Assembly (NCBI GenBank): GCA_001915925.1
Contig: MNRL01000014.1
Location: 124,001 to 188,000 of the forward strand
DNA length: 64,000 nt
From: Clostridium sp. CAG:354_28_25
GTDB taxonomy: Bacteria; Bacillota; Clostridia; TANB77; CAG-508
Reading direction: 5' to 3'
In this document: positions 25,234-33,124 of the stretch, piece by piece
Layout of the letters: the number at the start of each line of letters is the position of its first letter
Position numbering within the stretch: position 1 is the stretch's first letter
Position numbers and translations under genes: made by a program
The notes under the pieces: model-generated
Databases searched by the model: none
Told to the model about the DNA's origin: nothing
The model's input: only the letters and a program-made list of their open reading frames with translations

Positions 25234-25916
25234 ACTCCAACCTCATTTAATTCTTTTAAATTTGTTATTCTGCTGTATTTATTAAATTGCCTATAATTAT
25301 TAGCCCTATCCATTAAAATTGGGCTTAACTTCTTTTTTACTGCAACAACTAATAAATCAGGATTATCATCAACAAATATAGCTTCATTTTCTTTTATATT
25401 AAATTCATTTATTGGTCTGTCAAAAAATTTTCCGTCCTTTTTTAATTCACAATATTCAGAAGAAATATATATCTTAGTAAAGAAATCATATATATTCCAC
25501 CTTTTTAAAATATTATAAACACATGGCCAATTGTCTGATAATAATATTAATGTATGCTCTTTACTTGCATCACTTAAAAAATCATATACATCATCATACA
25601 TAACATATTTATCTTCGTTATATACAAAATCTCGTGCTAATTTTTCAGCTTGCTCTTTAGGATTTCCATCTATATGTAATTCATTTATTATATTATAATA
25701 AAACTCTTTAAATGCTTCATATTCTTCTTCTCTAGTTGTCAGCTTTACAGATATAAGCGCATTATATTTATTAAATAGAAATTTTAATTTCTTTAAATCT
25801 ATTTTTTCTATCTCTAATATTTCAAAAAAATTTGGTGTTATAAACCATTCTCCTGTTTTTGGTTTTCCTAATACCAATCCAAAGTCTAAAATTATATACT
25901 TTTGTTGCTTAACCAT
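25230..25916 (-). CDS. HAD-superfamily hydrolase
   Basis: This 228-aa protein has the four HAD motifs: I IILDFGLVLG (nucleophile Asp), II LILLSDN, III a lysine in YCELKKDGKFF, IV AIFVDDNPDLL. A helical cap lies between motifs I and II. The second motif-I aspartate is replaced by glycine, as in many members with D-x-G. The likely substrate is a small phosphoester; which one is not evident. GGAGG precedes the ATG. It is coupled to the flavoprotein gene and follows the XRE-CYTH gene by 14 bp, so three genes form one run. Confidence 0.87.
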   Translation of the reverse strand: MVKQQKYIILDFGLVLGKPKTGEWFITPNFFEILEIEKIDLKKLKFLFNKYNALISVKLTTREEEYEAFKEFYYNIINELHIDGNPKEQAEKLARDFVYNEDKYVMYDDVYDFLSDASKEHTLILLSDNWPCVYNILKRWNIYDFFTKIYISSEYCELKKDGKFFDRPINEFNIKENEAIFVDDNPDLLVVAVKKKLSPILMDRANNYRQFNKYSRITNLKELNEVGV

Positions 25917-25930
25917 TATTCCTCCATAAT

Positions 25931-26719
25931 CTATTTATTCAATTTATCGTACATCAAATATGAATAACCTTTTAAGTTTCTTCTTGTTATGTCTAAGTTT
26001 AATTCTTTTACAAAATTTAATAATAATTGATTTGCTTCATTTATAGGTATATTTTTATCATATACTTCTATTTCCACAAAATATCCCAAATCTTTAACAT
26101 TATCTAATGATATTTCAAATAAGTTCTTATATATGAAGCTATCTCTTTCTTTTATTAAATCACATACTTTGTTTATGCGTACACCTTTTAATATATTAAT
26201 TGTAGCATCTAAATTAGATACTTCTGTCTCATATTCTACAATATGAATATCTTCTTCATCATTTCCCATATATATTTTTTTATAGCATAAAATATATTTG
26301 TCTTTTTGTATTCTTATTCTAATACATTCATCATCAATATCTCCACCAAAAAACGCTGGATTTTCTGGTGAGAAATATATGTCGTGTTGTTTTTTATTTG
26401 TGTGTTTATTATTTTCTTTTTTAAAATAATAAAATAATTTTTTATATTGTTCTTCTTCAATTTCTAATTTTATCTCTATTTCTATACTTGAACTGTTTTT
26501 CTTTTTTATTAACCTTTCACCTTTTAAAAGTTCATTAATAGTAACACCTAATATTTGTGATATATCTGTAAACAATGATAAATCAGGCATATATTTTCCT
26601 GTTTCCCATCTAGATACAGTTTTACTTGTTACTCCTAATTTTTCTGCGAGTTCTGCTTGTTTTAACTTTTTTTCCTTTCTTAGTTCACCTATAAATTTTC
26701 CTATTTTTGCTTGATCCAT
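25931..26719 (-). CDS. XRE-family regulator fused to a CYTH domain
   Basis: Residues 1-68 are an HTH_3/XRE DNA-binding domain (LRKEKKLKQAELAEKLGVTS, KTVSRWETGKYMPDLS, LGVTINELL). From residue 79 the protein changes to a CYTH/triphosphate-tunnel domain: EIEIKLE gives the ExExK signature, HDIYFSPEN matches the start of the CyaB-like group, and IRIRIQKDK, LCYKK, VEYETEV, KERDSF and EIEVYDK supply the expected charged strands. CYTH enzymes act on triphosphates, thiamine-triphosphate or cyclise ATP. The fusion suggests a regulator that senses a nucleotide or polyphosphate ligand. AAAAGGAG precedes the ATG. It heads the run with the HAD and flavoprotein genes. Confidence 0.85.
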   Translation of the reverse strand: MDQAKIGKFIGELRKEKKLKQAELAEKLGVTSKTVSRWETGKYMPDLSLFTDISQILGVTINELLKGERLIKKKNSSSIEIEIKLEIEEEQYKKLFYYFKKENNKHTNKKQHDIYFSPENPAFFGGDIDDECIRIRIQKDKYILCYKKIYMGNDEEDIHIVEYETEVSNLDATINILKGVRINKVCDLIKERDSFIYKNLFEISLDNVKDLGYFVEIEVYDKNIPINEANQLLLNFVKELNLDITRRNLKGYSYLMYDKLNK

Positions 26720-26795
26720 ATTTTCACTCCTTTTGGATTTATTTCATATATTGTATTAGCTAACTTTAAGTATAGTAAACCCCATAAATAGCGAT

Positions 26796-27368
26796 TTATT
26801 TATTAATATCTTGTTCTAATTTTTTTAGTGCTATTTTTCTACTAGTAATATTGTTTTTTTCTTCTGTTTCTAATTCTGCTAATGTTCTACCGTCTTCTAA
26901 TTCAAATATTTCGTCAAACCCAAATCCGTTATTTCCTCTTGGAGCTTCTGCTATATATCCATTTAGTATTCCTTTATATATTTTTTCATTTTCTTGTGAA
27001 TCTACATATGCAATACATGTTATGAATTGAACTGTTCGTTTAGCTTTTGGAATACCTTCTAATTTTTTTATTAAATAATTATTTCTATCTTCTTGTGTTG
27101 CATTTTCGCCTAAAAATCTTGCAGTTTTAACACCTGGGAATCCATCCAATTCTTCAATGCAAATTCCACTATCATCTGCAATACATGCAGTATTAGTTAA
27201 GCTATAAATTTTTCTTGCTTTTATTAATGCATTATCTTCGAATGTTTCCCCAGTTTCTTCTATTTCTATATTTATATTCATTTCTTTTAGTGTTTTTATA
27301 TCTTCATTTTTAAGTATCTCTTTAATTTCTTTTGCTTTTCCTTTATTATTTGTCGCTAAAATAATCAT
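26796..27368 (-). CDS. rdgB: XTP/dITP diphosphatase (RdgB/HAM1 family)
   Basis: This 190-aa house-cleaning enzyme hydrolyses dITP, XTP and related non-canonical nucleotides. Signatures are MIILATNNKGKAKEIKEIL, ETGETFEDNALIKA, IADDSGICIEELDGFPGVKT and the C-terminal APRGNNGFGFDEIF. The usual length is about 195 aa. AGGAGAAG precedes the ATG, and a GGGACGTTCC repeat (27384-27410) lies directly upstream of that site. It follows the YbaK-family gene by about 50 bp. Confidence 0.95.
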   Translation of the reverse strand: MIILATNNKGKAKEIKEILKNEDIKTLKEMNINIEIEETGETFEDNALIKARKIYSLTNTACIADDSGICIEELDGFPGVKTARFLGENATQEDRNNYLIKKLEGIPKAKRTVQFITCIAYVDSQENEKIYKGILNGYIAEAPRGNNGFGFDEIFELEDGRTLAELETEEKNNITSRKIALKKLEQDINK

Positions 27369-27383
27369 CTTACTTCTCCTATC

Positions 27384-27410
27384 GGGATTTTAGGAACGTC
27401 CCCAAATCCC
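27384..27410. repeat. GGGACGTTCC interspersed repeat, locus 3
   Basis: GGGATTTTAGGAACGTCCCC followed by AAATCCC: seven-bp arms GGGATTT/AAATCCC around GGAACGTCCCC-type loop. It lies in the 50-bp gap between the YbaK-family gene and rdgB, just before the rdgB ribosome binding site. Confidence 0.75.
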
Positions 27411-27419
27411 TCCCCCTTG

Positions 27420-27884
27420 TTAAATTTCTATATACTCATTTCCACAATGTTTTATAAATTTTATTAAATCATCATATTTTATAGATACTGTTGCTGTGTT
27501 TCTATTTGGATGAATTAATACTTTATTATTTTTTAATTCTTTATCTAGTAAAACTGTTACTTTTTGTTCTTTATCATTTATTATTCCAAGTGGTGTTACT
27601 GAACCTTGAGTTAAGCCTAAATATTCTTGTAAATCGTTTTCGTTTGCAAAAGATAATCTTTTACTATTAATTTTTTCTGGCAATGTTTTTAAATCTGCAC
27701 TTTTGTTATCTGGTAGTGTATACAAAAATAACTTTTTCTTTGCATCTTTTAAAAAGAGATTTTTACACCCAATTCCTTCCATTTCTATAAAAACATCTTG
27801 TAAATCTTCTACTGTATATACTGCTTTATGCTCTTGCAACTTATATTCTATATTTAATTCTTTTAAAACTCCCAAGATATCCAT
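27420..27884 (-). CDS. YbaK/ProX-family aminoacyl-tRNA deacylase
   Basis: This 154-aa protein belongs to the YbaK/EbsC superfamily, single-domain editing enzymes that remove wrong amino acids from tRNA-Pro or similar. Seen motifs are EHKAVYTVEDL near the N-terminus, CKNLFLKDAKKKLFLYTLPD in the core with the conserved lysine, LQEYLGLTQGSVTPLGIIND (the conserved GxVTPxG loop), and VLIHPNRNTATVSI at the end. This pattern matches the PrdX/ProXp-ala group. AAAGGAG precedes the ATG. Confidence 0.88.
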   Translation of the reverse strand: MDILGVLKELNIEYKLQEHKAVYTVEDLQDVFIEMEGIGCKNLFLKDAKKKLFLYTLPDNKSADLKTLPEKINSKRLSFANENDLQEYLGLTQGSVTPLGIINDKEQKVTVLLDKELKNNKVLIHPNRNTATVSIKYDDLIKFIKHCGNEYIEI

Positions 27885-27919
27885 AAATTCAACTCCTTTT
27901 GTTTAAGCTAAAATATCAC

Positions 27920-27952
27920 AAAAAACAAAAAAAATCTAGTATAACTAGATTT
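27920..27952 (-). terminator. Rho-independent terminator of the thioesterase gene
   Basis: Nine-bp perfect arms AAATCTAGT (27932-27940) and ACTAGATTT (27944-27952) with a 3-nt loop are followed on the minus strand by eight T residues. The stop codon of the gene (TAG) lies inside the stem. Confidence 0.85.
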
Positions 27953-28439
27953 CTTTTACATCATCTTCAATTAAATAACACATTTCCTCATGTGCATCTA
28001 TATTTTCATTAATTTTATTCGTGTCCAATTTTATGTATTTAATAGTTCCATTTGCAAGTACATTTCCTTGTAAATCTAAGATTTTAGAATCTACAACAAA
28101 AAATTTACTATTTTCTTTTATAAGTATTCCTTTTCCTATTAATTCGGTTTCATATGGTACTGGTTTTCTATATTTCGTATCCAATGACATTGTAACGCCA
28201 AAATTTTCTTCATTTCCATCTTTTGCCCATAAAGCTCTTAGGCCCATTTCATCAAGCATTGCAGTAATTAGTCCACCATGTACTCTTCCTGGATAGCTTT
28301 GATGTTCTTCTCTATATTTAAATTTTGTCATTACACTTCCATCTTCCATATTATAAAATTGTGCTTGTACACCATATTTATTATCCATTCCACATATTGC
28401 ACACATTTTACTATTTCTTTGTTTACTTACTACTTTCAT
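27945..28439 (-). CDS. PaaI-like hotdog thioesterase
   Basis: This 164-aa protein has the hotdog-fold pattern of PaaI-type acyl-CoA thioesterases: a strand with HQSYPGRVHGGLITAMLDEM (the HGG turn before the central helix with a catalytic acid), then TMSLDTKYRKPVPYETELIG and a final strand pair. The N-terminus has CAICGMDN, a short cysteine pair common in related clostridial proteins. The substrate is unknown. AGGAGG precedes the ATG. The gene ends inside its own terminator. Confidence 0.85.
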   Translation of the reverse strand: MKVVSKQRNSKMCAICGMDNKYGVQAQFYNMEDGSVMTKFKYREEHQSYPGRVHGGLITAMLDEMGLRALWAKDGNEENFGVTMSLDTKYRKPVPYETELIGKGILIKENSKFFVVDSKILDLQGNVLANGTIKYIKLDTNKINENIDAHEEMCYLIEDDVKEI

Positions 28440-28457
28440 TTTTCTACCTCCTAAATG

Positions 28458-28487
28458 GTGGGATTTAGGGACATTCCTTTTTTCCCT
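28458..28487. repeat. GGGACGTTCC interspersed repeat, locus 4 (degenerate)
   Basis: GGGATTTAGGGACATTCC followed by a T run and CCC, a divergent copy in the opposite orientation to the others. It lies between the second Nudix gene and the thioesterase gene. Confidence 0.5.
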
Positions 28488-28504
28488 CTTTATATAATTT
28501 AAAC

Positions 28505-28528
28505 AAAAAAGGACTCCCCCTAATCCTT
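28505..28528 (-). terminator. Terminator of the second Nudix gene
   Basis: On the minus strand a short stem AAGGA/TCCTT with a G-rich loop is followed by six T residues and reaches the last base pairs of the gene. Confidence 0.5.
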
Positions 28529-28961
28529 ATCCATTATAAAACTCGTTGCTTAAATATTTTTCTATTATCCTTTTGGTTGGTTCACATGTATTTTCTGGCA
28601 TATTGCTTATATCAAACCACTCATATTTAATCAGTTCTTCTGTATTTGGCAAACTAATTGTACCACTATAATCTTCTGCAAGCAAACCAAATGTTGCAAA
28701 TTGTGCATAGCTATTTACATCATTTTGTACACAAATAACTTTTATTTTACTTACATCTAAATTACATTCTTGTTTAGTCTTTCTAATTCCAGCCTCTTCT
28801 ATCGTTTCTCCAAATTTTACTTTTCCACTTGGAAGCGTCCATGTACCTTCTAACCTCATGTCTGAATCTGCTTTTTTTACATCATCATTTCTAAGTAACA
28901 TTAATATTTTATCTTCTTTATTTTTAATTATTATTCCTACTCCAATGCCTATTTTTTCCAT
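28527..28961 (-). CDS. Nudix hydrolase with a degenerate Nudix box
   Basis: This 144-aa protein has the Nudix fold pattern (GVGIIIKNKEDKILMLLRN, WTLPSGKVKFGET). The box reads GKVKFGETIEEAGIRKTKQE then CNL; the consensus REUxEExGU has become RKTKQECNL. One of the paired metal-binding glutamates is Q and the first E is K, so activity may be weak or altered. The rest, including YEWFDISNMP, fits the ADP-ribose/NTP-pyrophosphatase-like group. GAGGAG precedes the ATG. Confidence 0.82.
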   Translation of the reverse strand: MEKIGIGVGIIIKNKEDKILMLLRNDDVKKADSDMRLEGTWTLPSGKVKFGETIEEAGIRKTKQECNLDVSKIKVICVQNDVNSYAQFATFGLLAEDYSGTISLPNTEELIKYEWFDISNMPENTCEPTKRIIEKYLSNEFYNG

Positions 28962-29056
28962 CTTTTCTCCTCTCTTACTTTGCTATATATATTTTAACAA
29001 AGACAATTTGAGATTTCAATTATATCATCTTAAAGTATGTCAATAAATTTTTCATT

Positions 29057-29098
29057 AAAAAAGCTTTTGGTGACGTGAGCACACGCCACCATGCTTTT
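29057..29098 (-). terminator. Terminator of the 29-kb cassette
   Basis: On the minus strand a stem with inner arms GGTGGCGTG (29090-29082) and CACGTCACC (29077-29069) around TGCT and outer AAAAGC/GCTTTT is followed by six T residues. It begins at the stop codon of the 171-aa ORF. Confidence 0.85.
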
Positions 29099-29612
29099 AG
29101 ATAAAGTAGACTTTGTCCACTCCGACCTGCAACAAGCCTTTTGTAGCTTGTTGCTGCAGGTAGGAATCCTTTTGTAGTAGCTTCCTATCCACAAGAAGCA
29201 CCGATTCGATGCTTCCGGAAATTGAAGCAACTTCTAGAAATCCCAACCTGATTTCCAGGTTTCTAAAGTTTCTGTCAACTACAGCAATACCTTTCGAAAG
29301 AGCACTCTTCACTCTTCTGTAAAAGAGATTATTAGTTTCTAGTTGAAACGTCTGCCAGTCTTCGATAGCTTCATCAGCCTGGACTTCTGCAGCAATTGCG
29401 GAATAATCCACCAGCCAAACTTTTTTCCGGACCACCAGATTTCTAATTTTTTTACTATCTTCCAGTCCAATTAGTAAAATTAACCGATTCCCTTCAGATA
29501 ATTTTTTGAAATTAGGTCTTCCCTTAAAAAATCCTCGATAGATTTTTCCTCGCTTGCGCGCTACAGGATACTCAAGCATTGTGCTCATTTGAGCCTCTAG
29601 TTGCTTTTCCAT
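29097..29612 (-). CDS. 171-aa protein of a compact foreign cassette, unknown function
   Basis: The ORF starts MEKQLEAQMSTMLEYPVARK and ends LLQVGVDKVYFI. I do not recognise any domain. The first third is basic (GKIYRGFFKGRPNFKKL), the rest is a mix of amphipathic strands and helices, with no signal peptide or membrane helix. Its codon use (CTG, GCC, GTC, CGC, CGG) and visibly higher G+C set it apart from all neighbours. The second half of the DNA is full of inverted repeats, the strongest at 29125-29161. A consensus promoter, an AAGGAGG site and a strong terminator belong to this gene alone, all within about 620 bp. Transfer from another genome is likely; the product could also be secondary to a structured RNA. 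Confidence 0.6.
   Translation of the reverse strand: MEKQLEAQMSTMLEYPVARKRGKIYRGFFKGRPNFKKLSEGNRLILLIGLEDSKKIRNLVVRKKVWLVDYSAIAAEVQADEAIEDWQTFQLETNNLFYRRVKSALSKGIAVVDRNFRNLEIRLGFLEVASISGSIESVLLVDRKLLQKDSYLQQQATKGLLQVGVDKVYFI
29125..29161. repeat. Long inverted repeat within the cassette ORF
   Basis: ACCTGCAACAAGC (29125-29137) pairs with GCTTGTTG-CTG-CAGGT (29146-29161): 13 bp with a 3-nt bulge. Weaker hairpins lie on both sides (around 29163-29187 and 29228-29274). Confidence 0.75.
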
Positions 29613-29646
29613 ATACTACAACCTCCTTGAAATTTATTCACTTTTT

Positions 29647-29675
29647 ATTATACCATTTTCTTCAAGTTACCTCAA
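29647..29675 (-). promoter_or_regulatory. Promoter of the cassette ORF
   Basis: On the minus strand TTGAGG (29675-29670) and TATAAT (29652-29647) are 17 bp apart, 35 bp upstream of the ATG. The -35 overlaps the stop codon of tcdA. Confidence 0.75.
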
Positions 29676-30358
29676 CCATTTATAATATCTTTTATAACTT
29701 CACCAGCTATAATTAAACCTGCTACAGACGGTACAAAAGAAATACTTGCAGGAGTTTTATAATCACCATCATTTGGTTTTATAGGTTCTTCTTTTGAATA
29801 TACAACTTTTAATTTTTCTATTCCTCTTGCGCGCAATTCCTTTCTCATTACTTTTGCAAGTGGACATACAGAAGTTTTATAAATATCTACTACTTCAAAT
29901 TTTGTTGAATCTAATTTATTTCCTGTTCCCATCGCAGAAATTATAGGAATATTAAGTTCATTAGCTTTACATACTAATTCAATTTTTCCAGTTACTGTGT
30001 CTATTGCATCTACTATATAGTCTAAAGAATTATCTAACAGTTTGCTTCCTGGCATAAAGAACTCTGTAGATACATCTACTTCTACTTCTGGATTTATACT
30101 TAAAATTCTTTCTTTCATAACATCTACTTTATTTTTTCCAACAGTATTAATATTTGCATGTATTTGTCTATTTATATTAGTAATATCTATTGTGTCATTA
30201 TCAACTAATAGAAATTTTCCCATACCTGCTCTTGCTAAGCCTTCTACTACAAAAGAACCTACTCCTCCAATTCCAAATACTGCAACTTTTGATTTATTCA
30301 ATTTTTCTAAATTTTCTTTTCCTATTAATCTTTCTTCTCTACTAAACCCTTCGTACAT
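29672..30358 (-). CDS. tcdA: tRNA threonylcarbamoyladenosine dehydratase (TcdA/CsdL, ThiF fold)
   Basis: This 228-aa ThiF/E1-like enzyme cyclises t6A37 in tRNA to ct6A with ATP. Signatures are FSREERLIGKENLEKL at the N-terminus, VAVFGIGGVGSFVVEGLARA (nucleotide-binding loop), DNDTIDITNINRQIHA, and IVDAIDTVTGKIELV. A late CPLAKVMRKELRARGI block with the conserved cysteine and basic stretch is typical of the TcdA subgroup, as is PASISFVPSVAGL. GGAGG precedes the ATG. It is separated from mutS by a hairpin. The foreign cassette begins at its stop codon. Confidence 0.9.
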   Translation of the reverse strand: MYEGFSREERLIGKENLEKLNKSKVAVFGIGGVGSFVVEGLARAGMGKFLLVDNDTIDITNINRQIHANINTVGKNKVDVMKERILSINPEVEVDVSTEFFMPGSKLLDNSLDYIVDAIDTVTGKIELVCKANELNIPIISAMGTGNKLDSTKFEVVDIYKTSVCPLAKVMRKELRARGIEKLKVVYSKEEPIKPNDGDYKTPASISFVPSVAGLIIAGEVIKDIING

Positions 30359-30409
30359 TTTTCCTCCTAAATATAAAAACTAGACTAATTATACATCTTA
30401 TTATAAATT

Positions 30410-30443
30410 ATTAAAAGATGCACTTTAAATTGTGCATCCTTTA
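30410..30443 (-). terminator. Hairpin after mutS
   Basis: Eight-bp arms with core GATGCAC/GTGCATC (30416-30423 and 30432-30439) lie directly after the mutS stop on the minus strand, followed by TTTTAATAATTT. Confidence 0.6.
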
Positions 30444-30452
30444 ACTATAACA

Positions 30453-33065
30453 TTATTTCATTTTTTCTTTTATTTTCATTAATGTGTTTAGTGCATCTAT
30501 AGGTGTTAAGGTATTTAAATCAATCTTATCAAGTTCTTGTGCTATTTCTGCTAACTTGTAATTATATAAATCTAGTTGACCAGCTTGAACCTGTTTATTT
30601 TCTTTTTCCATTTTCTTGCTACCTAAAATGCTTTTTCTTTCTAAGCTTCTTAATATTTCATTTGCTCTTTTTAATACTTCTTTTGGAACACCTGCAAGCC
30701 TTGCAACATGAACACCATAGCTTTCATCTGTTCCGCCCCTTACAATCTTTCTTAAAAAGATTACATCTTCTCCTTTTTCCTTAACTGCTATAGAATAATT
30801 TTTTACACCTTCTAGTTTATCTTCTAATTCTATAAGTTCATGGTAATGTGTTGCAAATAATGTTTTTGCCCCACATTTTGTTTTATCAGAAATATATTCA
30901 GCAACTGCCCATGCAATTGATAATCCATCATATGTTGATGTTCCTCTTCCTATTTCGTCTAATATTACTAAACTATTTTTAGTAGCTTCTTTTAAGATAT
31001 CTGCAACTTCCATCATTTCAACCATAAATGTACTTTGACCCATACTTAAATCATCTGATGCACCAACTCTTGTAAATATTTTATCTACGACACCTATATG
31101 TGCTTCTGTAGCTGGAACAAAACTTCCTATTTGTGCCATCAAAGTGATTAGTGCAACTTGCCTCATGTATGTAGATTTACCAGCCATATTAGGTCCTGTT
31201 ATAATTGATAACCTGTTGTCATCATTATCCATATATGTATCATTATCAATAAAACTTCCTGTAGGAAGCATTTTTTCGATTACTGGATGTCTTCCTTCTT
31301 TTATTTCTATTTTTCCACCATTGTCAACTATTGGCATACAATAATTCATATCCTCTGCAACAGTTGCAAATGAAGCTAATACATCTAGAGTTGCAATTAT
31401 CATTGCTGATTTTTGAAGTCTTTTTACATTTTTAGCAATTTCTTGTCTTATTTCTGTAAATGCTTCATATTCTAAATTGATAACTTTGTCTTCGGCTCCT
31501 AAAATTTGATTTTCTAATTCTTTTAATTCTTCTGTTATATATCTTTCACAATTTGTTAATGTTTGTTTTCTTATATATCTATCTGGAACAAGACTTAAAT
31601 TTGATTTTGTAACTTCTAAATAATATCCAAAAACTTTATTAAAACCAACTTTTAGATTTTTAATTCCTGTTTTTTCTTTTTCTGTTGCCTCTAGTTGAAT
31701 TAGCCAATTTTTTCCTTCTGTTGTAGCGGTTTTCAATTTATCAATTTCTTCATTATATCCTAGTTTTATTAACCCACCTTCTTTTACTGTCATTGGTGGA
31801 TCTTCTACTATTGATTTTTCTATTAGCTCATAAATATCTTTAAGTTCATCCAAATTATTATATAATTCTTGAAGCATATTTGAAGTAGTATTTTGTAATA
31901 CTGCCTTAACTTCTGGTAATTTTGATAAAGAATTTTTTAAAGAAATCATATCCCTACCATTTGCATTACCATAAGAAATTTTTCCTGCTAATCTTTCTAT
32001 ATCATAAACTTTTTTAAGACTTTCTATTATATCTCCTCTAAGCATTACATTATCTTTTAATTCTTTTACAGCTTTTAATCTTTTATTTATCTCATTAACA
32101 TCTATTAGTGGGTCATTTATCCATCTTCTTAAATGTCTTCCTCCCATTGATGTAGAAGTTTTATCTAGTACCCATAAAAGCGTACCTTTTTTGCTTTTAT
32201 CTCTCATTTTTTCTGTAAGTTCTAGGTTTCTTCTTGCATTAATATCTAAAGACATATATCTAGTAGTACTGTACATAATTATTTTGTTAATATGTTCTAA
32301 ACTTGTTTTTTGAGTTTGTTTTAAGTACTCTACTAATGCATTTATACTTGCAACAGAAAAAAGCCTTTTATCTATATCTTTTATAGGATTATCATCATTA
32401 TCAACTAAATTGTAGTTTTCTACTATTGTATTTATATCTTCTGAAAAGAATTTATCGTTAAATCTTGTAAAATATATTTCAAATCTTTCCTTAATTTTGC
32501 CTATTTCTTCTTTGCTATCATACATCATGCTATTTACAACTAATTCTGCAGGTGAATATCTTGCGATTTCGTCTAAGACTAAAGGAAAGTTATTGTTTTC
32601 TTTTATCTCTGTACTGTAAAAGTCTCCTGTAGTTACATCACATACAGCAATTCCATAATATATACCTTTTTTAACAATTGACATTATATAATTATTTTTC
32701 TTTTCTTCTAACATATTAGATTCTATTACTGTACCTGGTGTAACAACACGAATAACCCCTCTTTTTACAATTCCTTTTGCTGTTTTTGGATCTTCTAATT
32801 GTTCACATATTGCAACTTTATATCCTTTTGCAATTAGTTTTGAAATATAAATTTCTGCAGCATGGTGTGGAACACCACACATTGGTGCTCTTTCTGCTTG
32901 TCCACAATCCTTTCCTGTTAAAGTTAGTTCTAGTTCTCTTGATACTGTTATTGCGTCATCAAAGAACATTTCGTAAAAATCTCCTAGCCTATAAAAAAGG
33001 ATACAGTCTTTATATTCTTCTTTTGTCTCAAGATATCTTTGCATCATTGGTGAATATTCTGCCAT
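30453..33065 (-). CDS. mutS: DNA mismatch repair protein MutS
   Basis: This 870-aa MutS recognises mismatches. The N-terminal mismatch-binding domain has LFYRLGDFYEMFFDDA with the Phe-x-Glu element, followed by GKDCGQAERAPMCGVPHHA. The connector, lever and clamp regions follow, and the ATPase has SIITGPNMAGKSTYMRQVAL (Walker A), ILDEIGRGTSTYDGLSIAWA (Walker B) and TLFATHYHELIEL. The C-terminal tail is normal. No mutL follows in the window, whereas mutL is the common next gene in Firmicutes. It lies in the miaB-HTH-mutS run with a 59-bp gap. Confidence 0.97.
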   Translation of the reverse strand: MAEYSPMMQRYLETKEEYKDCILFYRLGDFYEMFFDDAITVSRELELTLTGKDCGQAERAPMCGVPHHAAEIYISKLIAKGYKVAICEQLEDPKTAKGIVKRGVIRVVTPGTVIESNMLEEKKNNYIMSIVKKGIYYGIAVCDVTTGDFYSTEIKENNNFPLVLDEIARYSPAELVVNSMMYDSKEEIGKIKERFEIYFTRFNDKFFSEDINTIVENYNLVDNDDNPIKDIDKRLFSVASINALVEYLKQTQKTSLEHINKIIMYSTTRYMSLDINARRNLELTEKMRDKSKKGTLLWVLDKTSTSMGGRHLRRWINDPLIDVNEINKRLKAVKELKDNVMLRGDIIESLKKVYDIERLAGKISYGNANGRDMISLKNSLSKLPEVKAVLQNTTSNMLQELYNNLDELKDIYELIEKSIVEDPPMTVKEGGLIKLGYNEEIDKLKTATTEGKNWLIQLEATEKEKTGIKNLKVGFNKVFGYYLEVTKSNLSLVPDRYIRKQTLTNCERYITEELKELENQILGAEDKVINLEYEAFTEIRQEIAKNVKRLQKSAMIIATLDVLASFATVAEDMNYCMPIVDNGGKIEIKEGRHPVIEKMLPTGSFIDNDTYMDNDDNRLSIITGPNMAGKSTYMRQVALITLMAQIGSFVPATEAHIGVVDKIFTRVGASDDLSMGQSTFMVEMMEVADILKEATKNSLVILDEIGRGTSTYDGLSIAWAVAEYISDKTKCGAKTLFATHYHELIELEDKLEGVKNYSIAVKEKGEDVIFLRKIVRGGTDESYGVHVARLAGVPKEVLKRANEILRSLERKSILGSKKMEKENKQVQAGQLDLYNYKLAEIAQELDKIDLNTLTPIDALNTLMKIKEKMK

Positions 33066-33124
33066 TTATATATTCCTTACCTTTCTTTTTTATCCTAATT
33101 CTATTAATTTATCTTTTGCTACTA

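Noticed and set aside
29030..29230. A 66-codon minus-strand frame inside the foreign cassette
   Set aside because: It is out of frame with the 171-aa ORF, runs through the terminator hairpin and lacks a ribosome binding site.
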